Origin: CAZWEZ01 sp964632795
GTDB taxonomy: Bacteria; Pseudomonadota; Alphaproteobacteria; Rhodospirillales; 2-02-FULL-58-16
Assembly (NCBI GenBank): GCA_964632795.1
Contig: CAZWEZ010000008.1
Span: forward strand, 1 to 56,392
Reading direction: 5' to 3'
Length of the DNA stretch: 56,392 nucleotides
Position numbers and translations under genes: made by a program. How positions within the stretch are numbered: position 1 is the first letter of the stretch; every line of letters starts with the position of its first letter. Below, piece by piece: positions 1 through 7,774 of this stretch. The notes beneath the pieces were generated by a model, which made no database searches, was not told the DNA's origin, and worked only from the letters and a program-made list of their open reading frames with translations.

Positions 1-125
1 AAAGCCTTGGAAAGCCGCCGCTCCGGTCGCCTCGGCGTACCGCCGGAGGGCGTCGAAAAGCCTTGACGATGGCACCGCATCGCCGGCGGCTTTCCTCCTA
101 CCCGGCGGCACGCCGAGGCGATCTC
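1..125 (-). repeat. Structured repeat element, copy 1 (cut by window start)
   Basis: On the minus strand, positions 50-87 read GCCGGCGATG, six bases, then CATCGTCAAG and a TTTTCGACGC end. The same core recurs at 15452-15490 and 32248-32285. The GGCGATG and CATCGTC arms can pair as a short hairpin. Around the core, 10-20 is complementary to about 86-96, and 28-46 to about 101-119. The left part is probably missing. Bases 126-365 hold no gene or repeat I can recognise. Confidence 0.6.
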
Positions 126-365
126 TATGGGTCATTATCAGTGCACCTTGGTATAAATCGCCGCGAACCATACGCCCGCCGCTCCCGGCGTGTCCAGCGG
201 ACAGACATGTCCAGCGAACCGGTAAGAATCTCCCACCCGGCAAGATTTCCCTCCCCTCCCCGCATGCCAACCCGTTGATTCCGTTGATATTCCAGGATGG
301 CACGCCGATTGCTTCTCTGAGTCAGCAAGAACGGCCTCGAAACCGGGGCAACCAAGGGAAGAACC

Positions 366-1094
366 GTGAACCTGCCGAACACCGCCGTGAACCTTCAGAA
401 CACCGAAAGTTCCCCCGGGGCCACCGACCCGGCGTCCCACGGCGACCTTGTGGCCACGGTGAGCCATCTCGCCGCGTGCCTCGAGCGGGCCGGCGCGCCA
501 GACCACGGCGAAACCGTGAGCAGGGCCCTGGCCGCCGCCCGCGACGCCGAGCGCCGGATCGCCGGGCACCGGCAACGGATCTCGGAGCTGGAACGGCTGG
601 CGGTGACCGACGAGCTGACCGGGCTGCTCAACCGGCGCGGCTTCGAGGGGGCGCTCCACCACGCGCTTGCCGCCACCGGGCGCTACGAGGACCACGGGGT
701 GCTGGTCTACGTCGACCTCGACGGCTTCAAGCCGATCAACGACACCTACGGCCACGCCGCGGGCGACGAGGTGCTGCGCCAGGTGGCGCGGATATTGCTG
801 GAAAACGTGCGCCAGACCGACTACGTGGGCCGCCTGGGCGGCGACGAGTTCGCGGTCCTGTTGACGCGGACCGCGTGGCGGGACGGCCTCAAGCGGGCCG
901 AAGGACTGGAGCGGGTGATGAACGACAACTTCGTCGGTTGGCAGGGGCGGCTGATCGCCCTGAGGGCCAGCCTGGGCTTCCAGGCCTACGGCCCCAAGGA
1001 CGACGGCGGCGACCTCCTGTCGCGGGCCGACGACGCCATGTACAAGACCAAGCGCCTGCGCGCCGAGATGGTCGGCCGCGGCTCGGGAAGCTGA
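366..1094 (+). CDS. Diguanylate cyclase (GGDEF domain protein)
   Basis: A 242-residue cytoplasmic protein that should make cyclic di-GMP from two GTP. The GGDEF domain fills the C-terminal two thirds. It opens with TDELTGLLNRRGF, has the DLDGFKPINDTYGH nucleotide-binding region, and carries an intact GGDEF signature at residues 158-162. Five residues upstream is RQTD, a good match to the inhibitory I-site RxxD, so product feedback is likely. The first 80 residues look helical, with no membrane segment or recognisable sensor. The start is GTG at 366, preceded by AAGGGA. The next gene begins 36 bases downstream and may be co-transcribed. Confidence 0.88.
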   Translation: MNLPNTAVNLQNTESSPGATDPASHGDLVATVSHLAACLERAGAPDHGETVSRALAAARDAERRIAGHRQRISELERLAVTDELTGLLNRRGFEGALHHALAATGRYEDHGVLVYVDLDGFKPINDTYGHAAGDEVLRQVARILLENVRQTDYVGRLGGDEFAVLLTRTAWRDGLKRAEGLERVMNDNFVGWQGRLIALRASLGFQAYGPKDDGGDLLSRADDAMYKTKRLRAEMVGRGSGS

Positions 1095-1130
1095 CGCGAG
1101 GGGGGAGGGGCGCAACGAACGGATGGACCG

Positions 1131-1613
1131 ATGAGGATCGACGAGGACGCGCCCTACCCGCTCCTCCCGGCGATACCGGGGGCGCCGGGCCGCGATCTGG
1201 TGCCCTACCGGGAGCCCCCGGTGCCGGCCACCGACGGCGCCCCGGACGCCGGGACGCCGGTCGTCGTCTCGCCGTTACAGCGGATCATCGGCGACCTCGA
1301 CGTGCGCCGGCTGTCCCCCCGCCAGGCGGTGGGGATGAGCATGGACCTGTACATCTCCGGGGTGCTGTCGTGGGAGGAATACGCCATGGTGGCCTTCCAG
1401 CCCGAGCTGCAGCCGGCCTACGACCGCACCGTCGGCGCCCTGATCGGTCAGAGGGCCGAACCCGACCGCCGGCGCGACTTCGTCGCCCTGTGGGAGGACC
1501 GCCTGAGGTTCGAACGCCGCTACAACGCCGAGGACCCCAAGCTGATCGAGCGCACCGAACACATCGCCAATTTACTGCGCCGCATCGACGCCCCGACCCA
1601 CGCGCTGGTCTGA
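1131..1613 (+). CDS. Hypothetical protein
   Basis: I do not recognise this 160-residue protein. The N-terminal 45 residues are rich in proline and look disordered. From about residue 46 there is a compact, probably helical region (PLQRIIGDLDVRRLSPRQ onward) with many charged residues and a conserved-looking WEEYAMVAFQPE segment. There is no signal peptide or membrane segment. It follows the diguanylate cyclase closely and has the GC-rich codon use of the host, so it is probably a native gene in the same transcript. A role in c-di-GMP signalling would be a guess from position only. Confidence 0.6.
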   Translation: MRIDEDAPYPLLPAIPGAPGRDLVPYREPPVPATDGAPDAGTPVVVSPLQRIIGDLDVRRLSPRQAVGMSMDLYISGVLSWEEYAMVAFQPELQPAYDRTVGALIGQRAEPDRRRDFVALWEDRLRFERRYNAEDPKLIERTEHIANLLRRIDAPTHALV

Positions 1614-1650
1614 GCGGAGCCGGGGGCGGGCCGAGGGCCAATCGGCCGCT

Positions 1651-1764
1651 AGGTGATGTATCCATGAATGACATCGTCATTAGATGTCGGCTTGGGGCCC
1701 CGATGTCCGCTGAATGCTCGAAAGCAGACCTCAGGCGGTGTTTCCGTCACTTTCGGGTAGTGCC
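1651..1764 (+). repeat. Dispersed repeat, GGTGTGTAC family, copy g1
   Basis: About 110 bases match the minus strand of 20325-20436 over nearly their whole length. Both contain a pseudo-reading frame that looks coding: MNDIVIRCRLGAPMSAE here and MNDVAIGCQLGASMSAE there. I treat it as repeat DNA, not a gene, because the frames run into unrelated sequence. Shorter relatives that share only the end are at 4492-4550 and 18062-18117. Confidence 0.65.
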
Positions 1765-1868
1765 ACAAGGCGACGTTCGCCGGCCGAAGGGCGGCGCGGC
1801 GCTGCCACCCGGTTTCCATGGGCTACAGGTATTAGGAACATGCTACGCGGGCTTGTGAGGCCCTCAAT

Positions 1869-1912
1869 ATAAGCTTAGAATAAGCTTAGAATAAGCTTAG
1901 AATAAGCTTAGA
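1869..1912 (+). repeat. Four tandem 11-bp repeats, iteron-like
   Basis: ATAAGCTTAGA occurs four times in perfect tandem. Each unit contains the 8-base palindrome TAAGCTTA, so palindrome centres fall exactly 11 bases apart, about one helical turn. The array ends 49 bases before the ATG of the gene at 1962. Such phasing is typical of cooperative protein-binding sites or iterons. Nothing in the window identifies the binding protein. Confidence 0.85.
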
Positions 1913-1961
1913 GTTTTCGCACGGATTCTATGCGTCCCTACGATAAGGGAGGAGAGCCGGG

Positions 1962-2963
1962 ATGCCAATTCTCGATCGAATTTTTGACCCGCATTTTATT
2001 GAGGCTATTTCCACACTGCTTTGGCCCCTCGCAGTGGTAGTCATCGCCTTAGTATATAGAGGGCAGATCAAGGCGCTATTAAGTCGAATTACGACCGCTA
2101 AACTTTTCGGCGGCGAAGTCACTTTTTCTGTTCAGGATTTGCAGGCTACTGTCAACCGAGTGCTCGAAAAATCTAAAGCGAAACCCGTTCATACAGCCAT
2201 ACAAGCGGTACGCCCCTCCCCGGAGCCCAGCTTACACAATAAAGTTGGAAAGACAGCGGTGAGGGACATCCGCGTGTCATTTACAGACCAACAGATTGTA
2301 TTGCTTGAGCGGCCTATTAACGAGATGGTTATCGAGGCACTGTACGACAAAGTGGAGAAAGAGCCTCTCGCTTCGGTGCTGCTTGTGTCAGCTCAGCTTG
2401 AGAAGTCAATTATTTCGCTCTTTGCAGCCGAGGGAAAGCTTGTAACCGGAATGCGTTCAAATGTCCGCAAACTTGCTCACACTTTGGGGAAGGAAAAGAA
2501 CTTACCCCACCAATTTCATGCGGCAATACGTAAATTCTTCGACGTAAGAAATAGCGTTGCTCACGGAAAGTTGAGCTATACCGAAGATGATCTAGCTAGA
2601 GTTGCGCGATCAGGTATCGATCTCGTTGAACTTATCGAGCGGATACCTCGTGATATCATCTTTGTCGAATGTGCCGGTCTCTCAATCTTTGCCGACAGAG
2701 ATTGCACGAAATCCTTACCTGATTATGAGGCTATCGTTTTGGACTTCGCAGCCATTCCCGGCCAGACGGGCGCGAGAGTTACCTACCTTACAAATCGCCA
2801 TCACTACTATATGGAGAGACGGCAGGTTTCCTCAGAGTGGCAAGTCGCTGAGGAGTTGCCGACGGAGTGCTGGGTGAAATTTCGCGGGGAAGTAAAATGT
2901 ACTAAATTGGAAACCAAACATAACCTATTCATTGGACGCCACATTAACGAATTCGTCGACTAA
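1962..2963 (+). CDS. Membrane-anchored HEPN-like protein, unknown function
   Basis: A 333-residue protein, much AT-richer than the flanking genes. Residues 13-32 form one hydrophobic segment, so the N-terminus is probably in the membrane and the rest in the cytoplasm. Residues 105-230 are helical and include RNSVAHG. R196 and H201 make an R-x4-H motif as in HEPN/DUF4145-type domains, some of which are RNases in toxin or antiviral systems. The C-terminal 100 residues look like a separate beta-rich domain. A strong GGGAGGAG ribosome site precedes the ATG. The HEPN call is from motif and fold pattern only. Another R-x4-H protein follows at 3341, so a two-gene defence or stress module is possible. 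Confidence 0.6.
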   Translation: MPILDRIFDPHFIEAISTLLWPLAVVVIALVYRGQIKALLSRITTAKLFGGEVTFSVQDLQATVNRVLEKSKAKPVHTAIQAVRPSPEPSLHNKVGKTAVRDIRVSFTDQQIVLLERPINEMVIEALYDKVEKEPLASVLLVSAQLEKSIISLFAAEGKLVTGMRSNVRKLAHTLGKEKNLPHQFHAAIRKFFDVRNSVAHGKLSYTEDDLARVARSGIDLVELIERIPRDIIFVECAGLSIFADRDCTKSLPDYEAIVLDFAAIPGQTGARVTYLTNRHHYYMERRQVSSEWQVAEELPTECWVKFRGEVKCTKLETKHNLFIGRHINEFVD

Positions 2964-3096
2964 ACTATTTGGACAGAGTCTATGCAAGGATGCTTGTATG
3001 CAGCTGAATGTCCCCTCCGGGTCAAACCCGGCTGTCACCAACCCACAAGGGCCACGTCTGTTGATCACCAGGAAGCTGACCTAACCCGGAGGAAAA

Positions 3097-3164
3097 CCAT
3101 TACAGCGGCAGTGCAATTTGGGTATGATAGCCACGGATTTGACGGTTATCTGGGAAATGTCGGT
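3097..3164 (+). repeat. IS right-end-like repeat, copy A
   Basis: This resembles the family described at 19975-20106. It ends in GACGGTTATCTGGGAAATG followed by TCGGT and has a recognisable upstream GGCAGTGCAATTTGGGTA block. It lies between the two HEPN-like genes. The rest of 2964-3224 shows no gene I can support. Confidence 0.6.
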
Positions 3165-3224
3165 TAAGTTAGCTTGGTTGGGTTTAGTTCTGCAGGGATA
3201 GAAGATTTTGGAGCGAATTAATTA

Positions 3225-3308
3225 ATGTCAATAAACAAGAAATCCGAAATGCACGATGGCAAGCGAAAAATCGATTGTCTACGTGAAGGTGCTAGTATCT
3301 GGAGATAA
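3225..3308 (+). other. Small ORF, possible displaced start of the next gene
   Basis: A 27-codon frame (begins MSINKKSEMHDGK, ends ASIWR) with GGAG upstream and TAA at 3306-3308. It has the same AT-rich composition as the gene at 3341 but is in a different frame. It could be a leader peptide, or the original N-terminus of that gene cut off by a frameshift. The sequence alone does not decide. Confidence 0.3.
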
Positions 3309-3340
3309 ACACCCCTGACGATAACAGCGAAATCACTGGC

Positions 3341-4261
3341 ATGCTCACGATCGGTGGAACCATGTACGTGATTAAGGAGAAGGGAATCTACGAGATTAAA
3401 CTGGCTGACGATATTGACCCAGGCCGAAAGAACATCAAAGTCCCCAATACTGTTCAAAGAATCTTGCGGTTTGGCTCTGATAACGAATGGATCGGTAAGA
3501 CGCTGCTCACTGGGCAAAATCTCTTCAAAAGTTCGTACCTACCTAAGGAGCTGAATTGTGACAACGCGATGGCGTTGATACTTTCCATCGTAAAGAACCT
3601 TGGGAGGATGCAAGAGTATGCTGGCAATTTCAAAGAATGTGAGGAAACAGCATTGGTGAATTTGACTACTAAAGTTCGATCAGATGGTTCGTTTGTCATG
3701 CCTGCCATTGATGACCTAGAGCAACAATGTAAGAATTTCATACAACAAGCCGATCATGCTTTGAGGGAACTATTTAATCTTGTGAAGCTCTTTTACGGTA
3801 AGCGGGCAGGCACAAAATGGTTTGGAGGCTTTGCCAAGATGATCAAGGATACAGACGATGGAAAGGACAATTTTAGTGAATTCCTTAAACAGGTTCTTCC
3901 TCTTTTACAGTTTATCCGCAACGCTAGAAATTGCTCTGAACACCCTCGTGATAACCAAAAGCTTGTTGTGATGGATTTTTCATTAAATACCGAGAATCAA
4001 CTCGTTCCGCCTACAATCGCGGTTGTTCACCACAAGACCTCGCACGATGAAATAAATGCTGCGGAATTTATGCGCTCTACCACCGACCAGCTTGTGGAGG
4101 TGGTAGAACTTATGGTGGTTTTCCTGTGTACGCGGCATGTTCAATCCATCGCTGGATTTCCATTTCAAGTTTATCTGCTGCCAGAGGATGATCGGACGAG
4201 CAAACATGTTCAGTATTGCATCGGTCTTTACGATGGAAAAAACGTGATCCCAGTCTCGTGA
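3341..4261 (+). CDS. HEPN-like protein, unknown function
   Basis: A 306-residue AT-rich gene with no signal peptide or membrane segment. Residues 90-260 look helical. The segment FIRNARNCSEH gives R196 and H201 in an R-x4-H arrangement typical of HEPN domains; I rely on the motif, not a family match. The C-terminal 45 residues look like a short beta domain. ATG at 3341 has a weak ribosome site. ATG at 3362, preceded by GGTGGA, would give MYVIKEKGIYE and is about as likely. The gene follows another R-x4-H protein in the same direction and is probably from the same acquisition. Confidence 0.55.
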   Translation: MLTIGGTMYVIKEKGIYEIKLADDIDPGRKNIKVPNTVQRILRFGSDNEWIGKTLLTGQNLFKSSYLPKELNCDNAMALILSIVKNLGRMQEYAGNFKECEETALVNLTTKVRSDGSFVMPAIDDLEQQCKNFIQQADHALRELFNLVKLFYGKRAGTKWFGGFAKMIKDTDDGKDNFSEFLKQVLPLLQFIRNARNCSEHPRDNQKLVVMDFSLNTENQLVPPTIAVVHHKTSHDEINAAEFMRSTTDQLVEVVELMVVFLCTRHVQSIAGFPFQVYLLPEDDRTSKHVQYCIGLYDGKNVIPVS

Positions 4262-4491
4262 AGTTCTCCTCGATGATCATTGGAGCTTAGGGTAGACCAA
4301 TCCCCTATAACATAATCGCTGCCGTCAAAAGAGGGTATCAAGCGTTAGATTCCTTCCACTAGAGGCAAGCCTAGCACTATACGTGAGGCAAAATTTGCGC
4401 CGAACATGACTGGTCCACTAAGCCGTAAGTCCTTTCCAAGCAATAACACTGACGTCGGCTCAGGGTCACGAGCGACTCTCAGAGACAGGGG

Positions 4492-4550
4492 CTCCAACGG
4501 TATTCTCTGTGGCCGTAAGCGGACCCTCGGTTTTTGATTACACACCCTAG
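4492..4550 (-). repeat. Dispersed repeat, GGTGTGTAC family, copy g2
   Basis: Read on the minus strand this starts GGGTGTGTAATCAAAAACCG and continues AGGGTCCGCTTACGGCC. It matches copy g3 at 18062-18117 over about 45 bases. It ends 18 bases before the aspS stop codon. The preceding stretch 4262-4491 is AT-rich and shows no gene or clear terminator. Confidence 0.55.
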
Positions 4551-4568
4551 CCCGGCGCCACCGCCCCC

Positions 4569-6359
4569 TCACCCTTCCTTCTTCACCTTGGGCAGACTGA
4601 GCTTGAGGTGGAGTTCCTCGAGGCGGTGGGGCTCGACTTTGGCGGGGGCTCCCATGAGGAGGTCCTGGGCCTGCTGGTTCATGGGAAAAGCGATGACCTC
4701 GCGGATGTTGGGTTCGTCGCACAGCAGCATGACGATGCGGTCGATGCCGGGCGCCGAGCCGCCGTGGGGCGGGGCCCCGAACTTGAAGGCGTTGAGCAGG
4801 CCGCCGAACTTCTCCTCGACCGCCTGCCTGGGGTAGCCGGCGATCTCGAAGGCCTTGTACATGATCTCGGGACGGTGGTTGCGGATCGCCCCGCTGGACA
4901 GCTCGACGCCGTTGCACACGATGTCGTACTGATAGGCCAGGATGTCCAGCGGGTCCATGGTCTCCAGCGCCTCCAGCGCGCCCTGGGGCATCGAGAAGGG
5001 GTTGTGGGAGAAGTCGATCTTCCCGGTCTCCTCGTCGCGCTCGTACATCGGGTAATCGACGATCCAGCAGAAGCGGAACCAGCCCTCCTCCAACAGCCCC
5101 AGCTCCTCGCAGATGCGCATGCGCGCCTGGCCCGAGAACCTCTCGGCCCCCTTGCGCTCGCCGCACACGAAGAACACCGCGTCGCCGTCGCCGACGCCGA
5201 GGGCCCGGCGGATGGCGTCCAGCCGTCCGGCATCCAGGTTCTTGCCCAGCGGCCCCTTGACGGCGCCCTCGGCGGCGAAGACCGCGTAGGCCATCCCGCC
5301 CATTCCCTCCTCGCGCGCCCAGTCGTTGAGCTTGTCGAAGAAGCTGCGCGGCTTGGCCACCGCGCCGGGGCCGGGGATGGCGCGGACCACGGCCCCCTCC
5401 TCCACCTTGGAGGCGAACAGGGCGAAGCCCGAGCCGCGGAAGGTCTCGGTGACGTCGACCATCACCAGCGGGTTGCGCAGGTCGGGCTTGTCGGAGCCGT
5501 ACTTGACCATGGATTCGAAATACGGGATGCGCGGGAACGGGGCCGGGGTGACCTCGCGGGTGCCGCGGAACTCGTCGAAGACCCCCCACATCACCGGTTC
5601 GATGGCCTCGAACACGTCCTCCTGGGTGACGAAGGCGAGCTCGAAGTCGAGCTGGTAGAACTCGCCGGGCGAGCGGTCGGCGCGCGCGTCCTCGTCGCGG
5701 AAGCACGGCGCGATCTGGAAGTAGCGGTCAAACCCCGAGATCATCAGCAGCTGCTTGAACTGCTGGGGCGCCTGGGGCAGGGCGTAGAACTTGCCCGGAT
5801 GGTTGCGGCTGGGGACCAGGTAGTCGCGCGCCCCTTCCGGCGAGCTGGCGGTGAGGATGGGGGTCTGGAACTCGACGAACCCCTGCTCGATCATCAGCCG
5901 GCGGATGCACGAGATGATCCGGCTGCGCCTCAGGATGTTGGCGTGCAGGTGGTCGCGCCGGAGGTCGAGGAAGCGGTGGCGCAGCCGCATGTCCTCGGAG
6001 TACTCGGCCTCCCCGGCGACCTGCATGGGCAGCACCTCGGCCGGGGATTCGACGTGGAACTCCTCGATCGCCAGCTCGACCTCGCCGGTCGGCAGCTCGA
6101 CATTCACGGTGTCCTCGGAGCGCCGGACCACATGGCCGGTCACCGTGACCACGCTTTCGGGGCGGACCGCCTCGGTGGCCGGGAACAGCTCGCTGGAGAC
6201 GTCGATCACGCACTGGGTGAGCCCGAAGTTGTCGCGCAGGTCGATGAACAGCAGGTTGCCGTGGTCGCGCTTGCGGTGGACCCAGCCCGACAGCCGGACC
6301 CGCTCGCCGTCGTCTTCCAGCCTAAGTTCGCCACAGGTGTGGGTGCGATAGGGATGCAT
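4569..6359 (-). CDS. aspS: Aspartyl-tRNA synthetase
   Basis: Class II aminoacyl-tRNA synthetase that charges tRNA-Asp in the cytoplasm; 596 residues, the normal bacterial length. The N-terminal OB fold recognises the anticodon (GELRLEDDGERVRLSGWVHRKRDHG). The catalytic core shows motif 2 (FRDEDARADRSPGEFYQLD), the bacterial GAD insertion between, and motif 3 near the end (PGIDRIVMLLC). The ATG at 6357-6359 (MHPYRTHTCGEL) is preferred over an ATG 23 codons upstream because family members begin here. It is convergent with the HEPN-like gene and preceded by repeat copy B. Alphaproteobacterial enzymes of this type may also charge tRNA-Asn; no gatCAB genes are in the window to test that. Confidence 0.96.
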   Translation of the reverse strand: MHPYRTHTCGELRLEDDGERVRLSGWVHRKRDHGNLLFIDLRDNFGLTQCVIDVSSELFPATEAVRPESVVTVTGHVVRRSEDTVNVELPTGEVELAIEEFHVESPAEVLPMQVAGEAEYSEDMRLRHRFLDLRRDHLHANILRRSRIISCIRRLMIEQGFVEFQTPILTASSPEGARDYLVPSRNHPGKFYALPQAPQQFKQLLMISGFDRYFQIAPCFRDEDARADRSPGEFYQLDFELAFVTQEDVFEAIEPVMWGVFDEFRGTREVTPAPFPRIPYFESMVKYGSDKPDLRNPLVMVDVTETFRGSGFALFASKVEEGAVVRAIPGPGAVAKPRSFFDKLNDWAREEGMGGMAYAVFAAEGAVKGPLGKNLDAGRLDAIRRALGVGDGDAVFFVCGERKGAERFSGQARMRICEELGLLEEGWFRFCWIVDYPMYERDEETGKIDFSHNPFSMPQGALEALETMDPLDILAYQYDIVCNGVELSSGAIRNHRPEIMYKAFEIAGYPRQAVEEKFGGLLNAFKFGAPPHGGSAPGIDRIVMLLCDEPNIREVIAFPMNQQAQDLLMGAPAKVEPHRLEELHLKLSLPKVKKEG

Positions 6360-6587
6360 GGTCTTATACCAAGGAGCAGTGGAAAAGGGGCATGGCGACG
6401 GCCCGGCCGCCAGGGAGCGCCAAAGCACACGCTCGGGAGGCGTTTGTCAAGCGGAGTGTCGTCGGTCTCCACCGGCACGCCGGGCCTCGGGAATGCCGGC
6501 GCCGGTGGCGGCCGCTGTCGAGGATATGCTGAACGTATTCCCGTTGCCCCCCGCTGAGGGGATTTCTGGTGTCGAACTGCAGGAACC

Positions 6588-6678
6588 GTCAGAAGGCTGC
6601 GGAGGATATACTGTTCCAATGGCGGTGGGATTTTGGTAGGACTGGAGCCGATTCGAAGGTTATCCGGGAAATGTCGGC
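6588..6678 (+). repeat. IS right-end-like repeat, copy B
   Basis: From GTCAGAAGGCTGCGGAGG to GGTTATCCGGGAAATGTCGG this matches the right-end family at 19975-20106, including the CCAATGGCGGTGGGATTTTG block. It ends 17 bases before the pirin start codon, in the same orientation as copy C downstream of that gene. The remainder of 6360-6587 has no gene I can support. Confidence 0.7.
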
Positions 6679-6695
6679 AAAGGTAGAAGTCAATA

Positions 6696-7427
6696 ATGGA
6701 ACAATTCAAGAAAAGGCCCGCCGGTGATCTCCATTTCGCGGAGGCCGGCGATATGCATCCCGCAAACACATATTTTCATTTTTCATTTGCCAATTATTAT
6801 GATCCAAACAACATGAACTTCGGCGTTCTACGGGTGTTGAACGACGACGCCGTGAAGCCGCATTCCGGATTCGAAACGCATCCCCATCGCGATATGGAGA
6901 TCTTCAGCTACGTGGTTGACGGGAAATTGACCCATCGCGACAGCGCCGGCAACCTGGAAATCCTCGGCCGAGGGCATGTGCAGAGTATTTCGGCCGGAAC
7001 CGGACTGACCCATTCCGAACTGAATGAAGAGGACGACTGGTGCCGTTTTCTTCAAGTTTGGATCTTACCGGAACGTAGAAATCTGCCAATTCGATACGAT
7101 TTCCACAAATTTTCCCCGGAAGACAGAAAAAATAAATTACTGCAGATCATTTCCAGCTCGGAAAACAAATGCCAGGCGCCGCTTTACGTCTGTCAGGACA
7201 TAAATGTTTATGTGTCGGAATTGACGGAAAAAGGTGCGGACGTATCTTTCGAACTCGATAAGGGGCGCCAAGCCTATGTCTTCTGTTTTGAAGGAAGTGT
7301 CGACATCAATCAGCGTCACGCTCTTGGAGAACGCGATTCTCTGGAAGTCGTTGGCCAAACAAAGATCGACTTTTCGCTTGCCTCCGATCAAGCGCATTTC
7401 ATCATCATCGAGATGAAGCGACAATAA
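6696..7427 (+). CDS. Pirin family bicupin protein
   Basis: A 243-residue cytoplasmic protein of the pirin / YhhW family, a bicupin fold that binds a metal; some members act as quercetin 2,3-dioxygenases and others have regulatory roles. The N-terminal cupin carries the family hallmark HPHRDMEIFSYV at about residues 62-73, then GKLTHRDS and HVQSISAGTG, which supply metal-ligand histidines. The C-terminal cupin is more divergent, as usual. Length is normal. Codon use is visibly AT-richer than aspS and rnd on either side. The gene is bracketed by two same-orientation repeat copies (6588-6678 and 7607-7670), which suggests arrival with them. Substrate unknown. Confidence 0.85.
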   Translation: MEQFKKRPAGDLHFAEAGDMHPANTYFHFSFANYYDPNNMNFGVLRVLNDDAVKPHSGFETHPHRDMEIFSYVVDGKLTHRDSAGNLEILGRGHVQSISAGTGLTHSELNEEDDWCRFLQVWILPERRNLPIRYDFHKFSPEDRKNKLLQIISSSENKCQAPLYVCQDINVYVSELTEKGADVSFELDKGRQAYVFCFEGSVDINQRHALGERDSLEVVGQTKIDFSLASDQAHFIIIEMKRQ

Positions 7428-7606
7428 TCCTGACGGTCGGGGAAAGGCCTCGACGCCTGTGCAAATGGCTGTTTAATGCAAACGGCTCTGACGACACGGG
7501 ATCTGTGTTCGCTGGGTTGATCGATCCGGCCATGCGGATCGGACGGGCACGCCCCTGATTCCCGAACGATAAAAGATGAAGTCCCCCCGTTGGCGTTGAA
7601 TCCAAA

Positions 7607-7670
7607 TCCAATGGCGGTGGGATTTGGGTACTATCGCCGTGAATTTGAAGGTTATCTGGGAAATGTCGGT
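7607..7670 (+). repeat. IS right-end-like repeat, copy C
   Basis: CCAATGGCGGTGGGATTTGG, then a variable stretch, then TTTGAAGGTTATCTGGGAAA and TGTCGGT. It is the cleanest match to the family consensus. It lies downstream of the pirin gene in the same orientation as copy B. Bases 7428-7606 contain no gene I can support. Confidence 0.7.
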
Positions 7671-7774
7671 CTGTCCTATCACCGCGGCACGTTGAAACCG
7701 TTTCCGCCGGGGCGGCGGGCGACCATTCCCTTCGTCCTTGCCCGCGGCGGCCGTTTCCGTGTATAGCGGCGGCC

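Noticed and set aside
1656..1858. A coding gene starting MNDIVIRCRLGAPMSAE
   Set aside because: The same peptide-like frame appears in a second repeat copy at 20325-20436 and both break off into unrelated sequence, so it is repeat DNA.
1869..1912. A short CRISPR array
   Set aside because: Units are 11 bases in perfect tandem with no spacers, and no cas gene is present.
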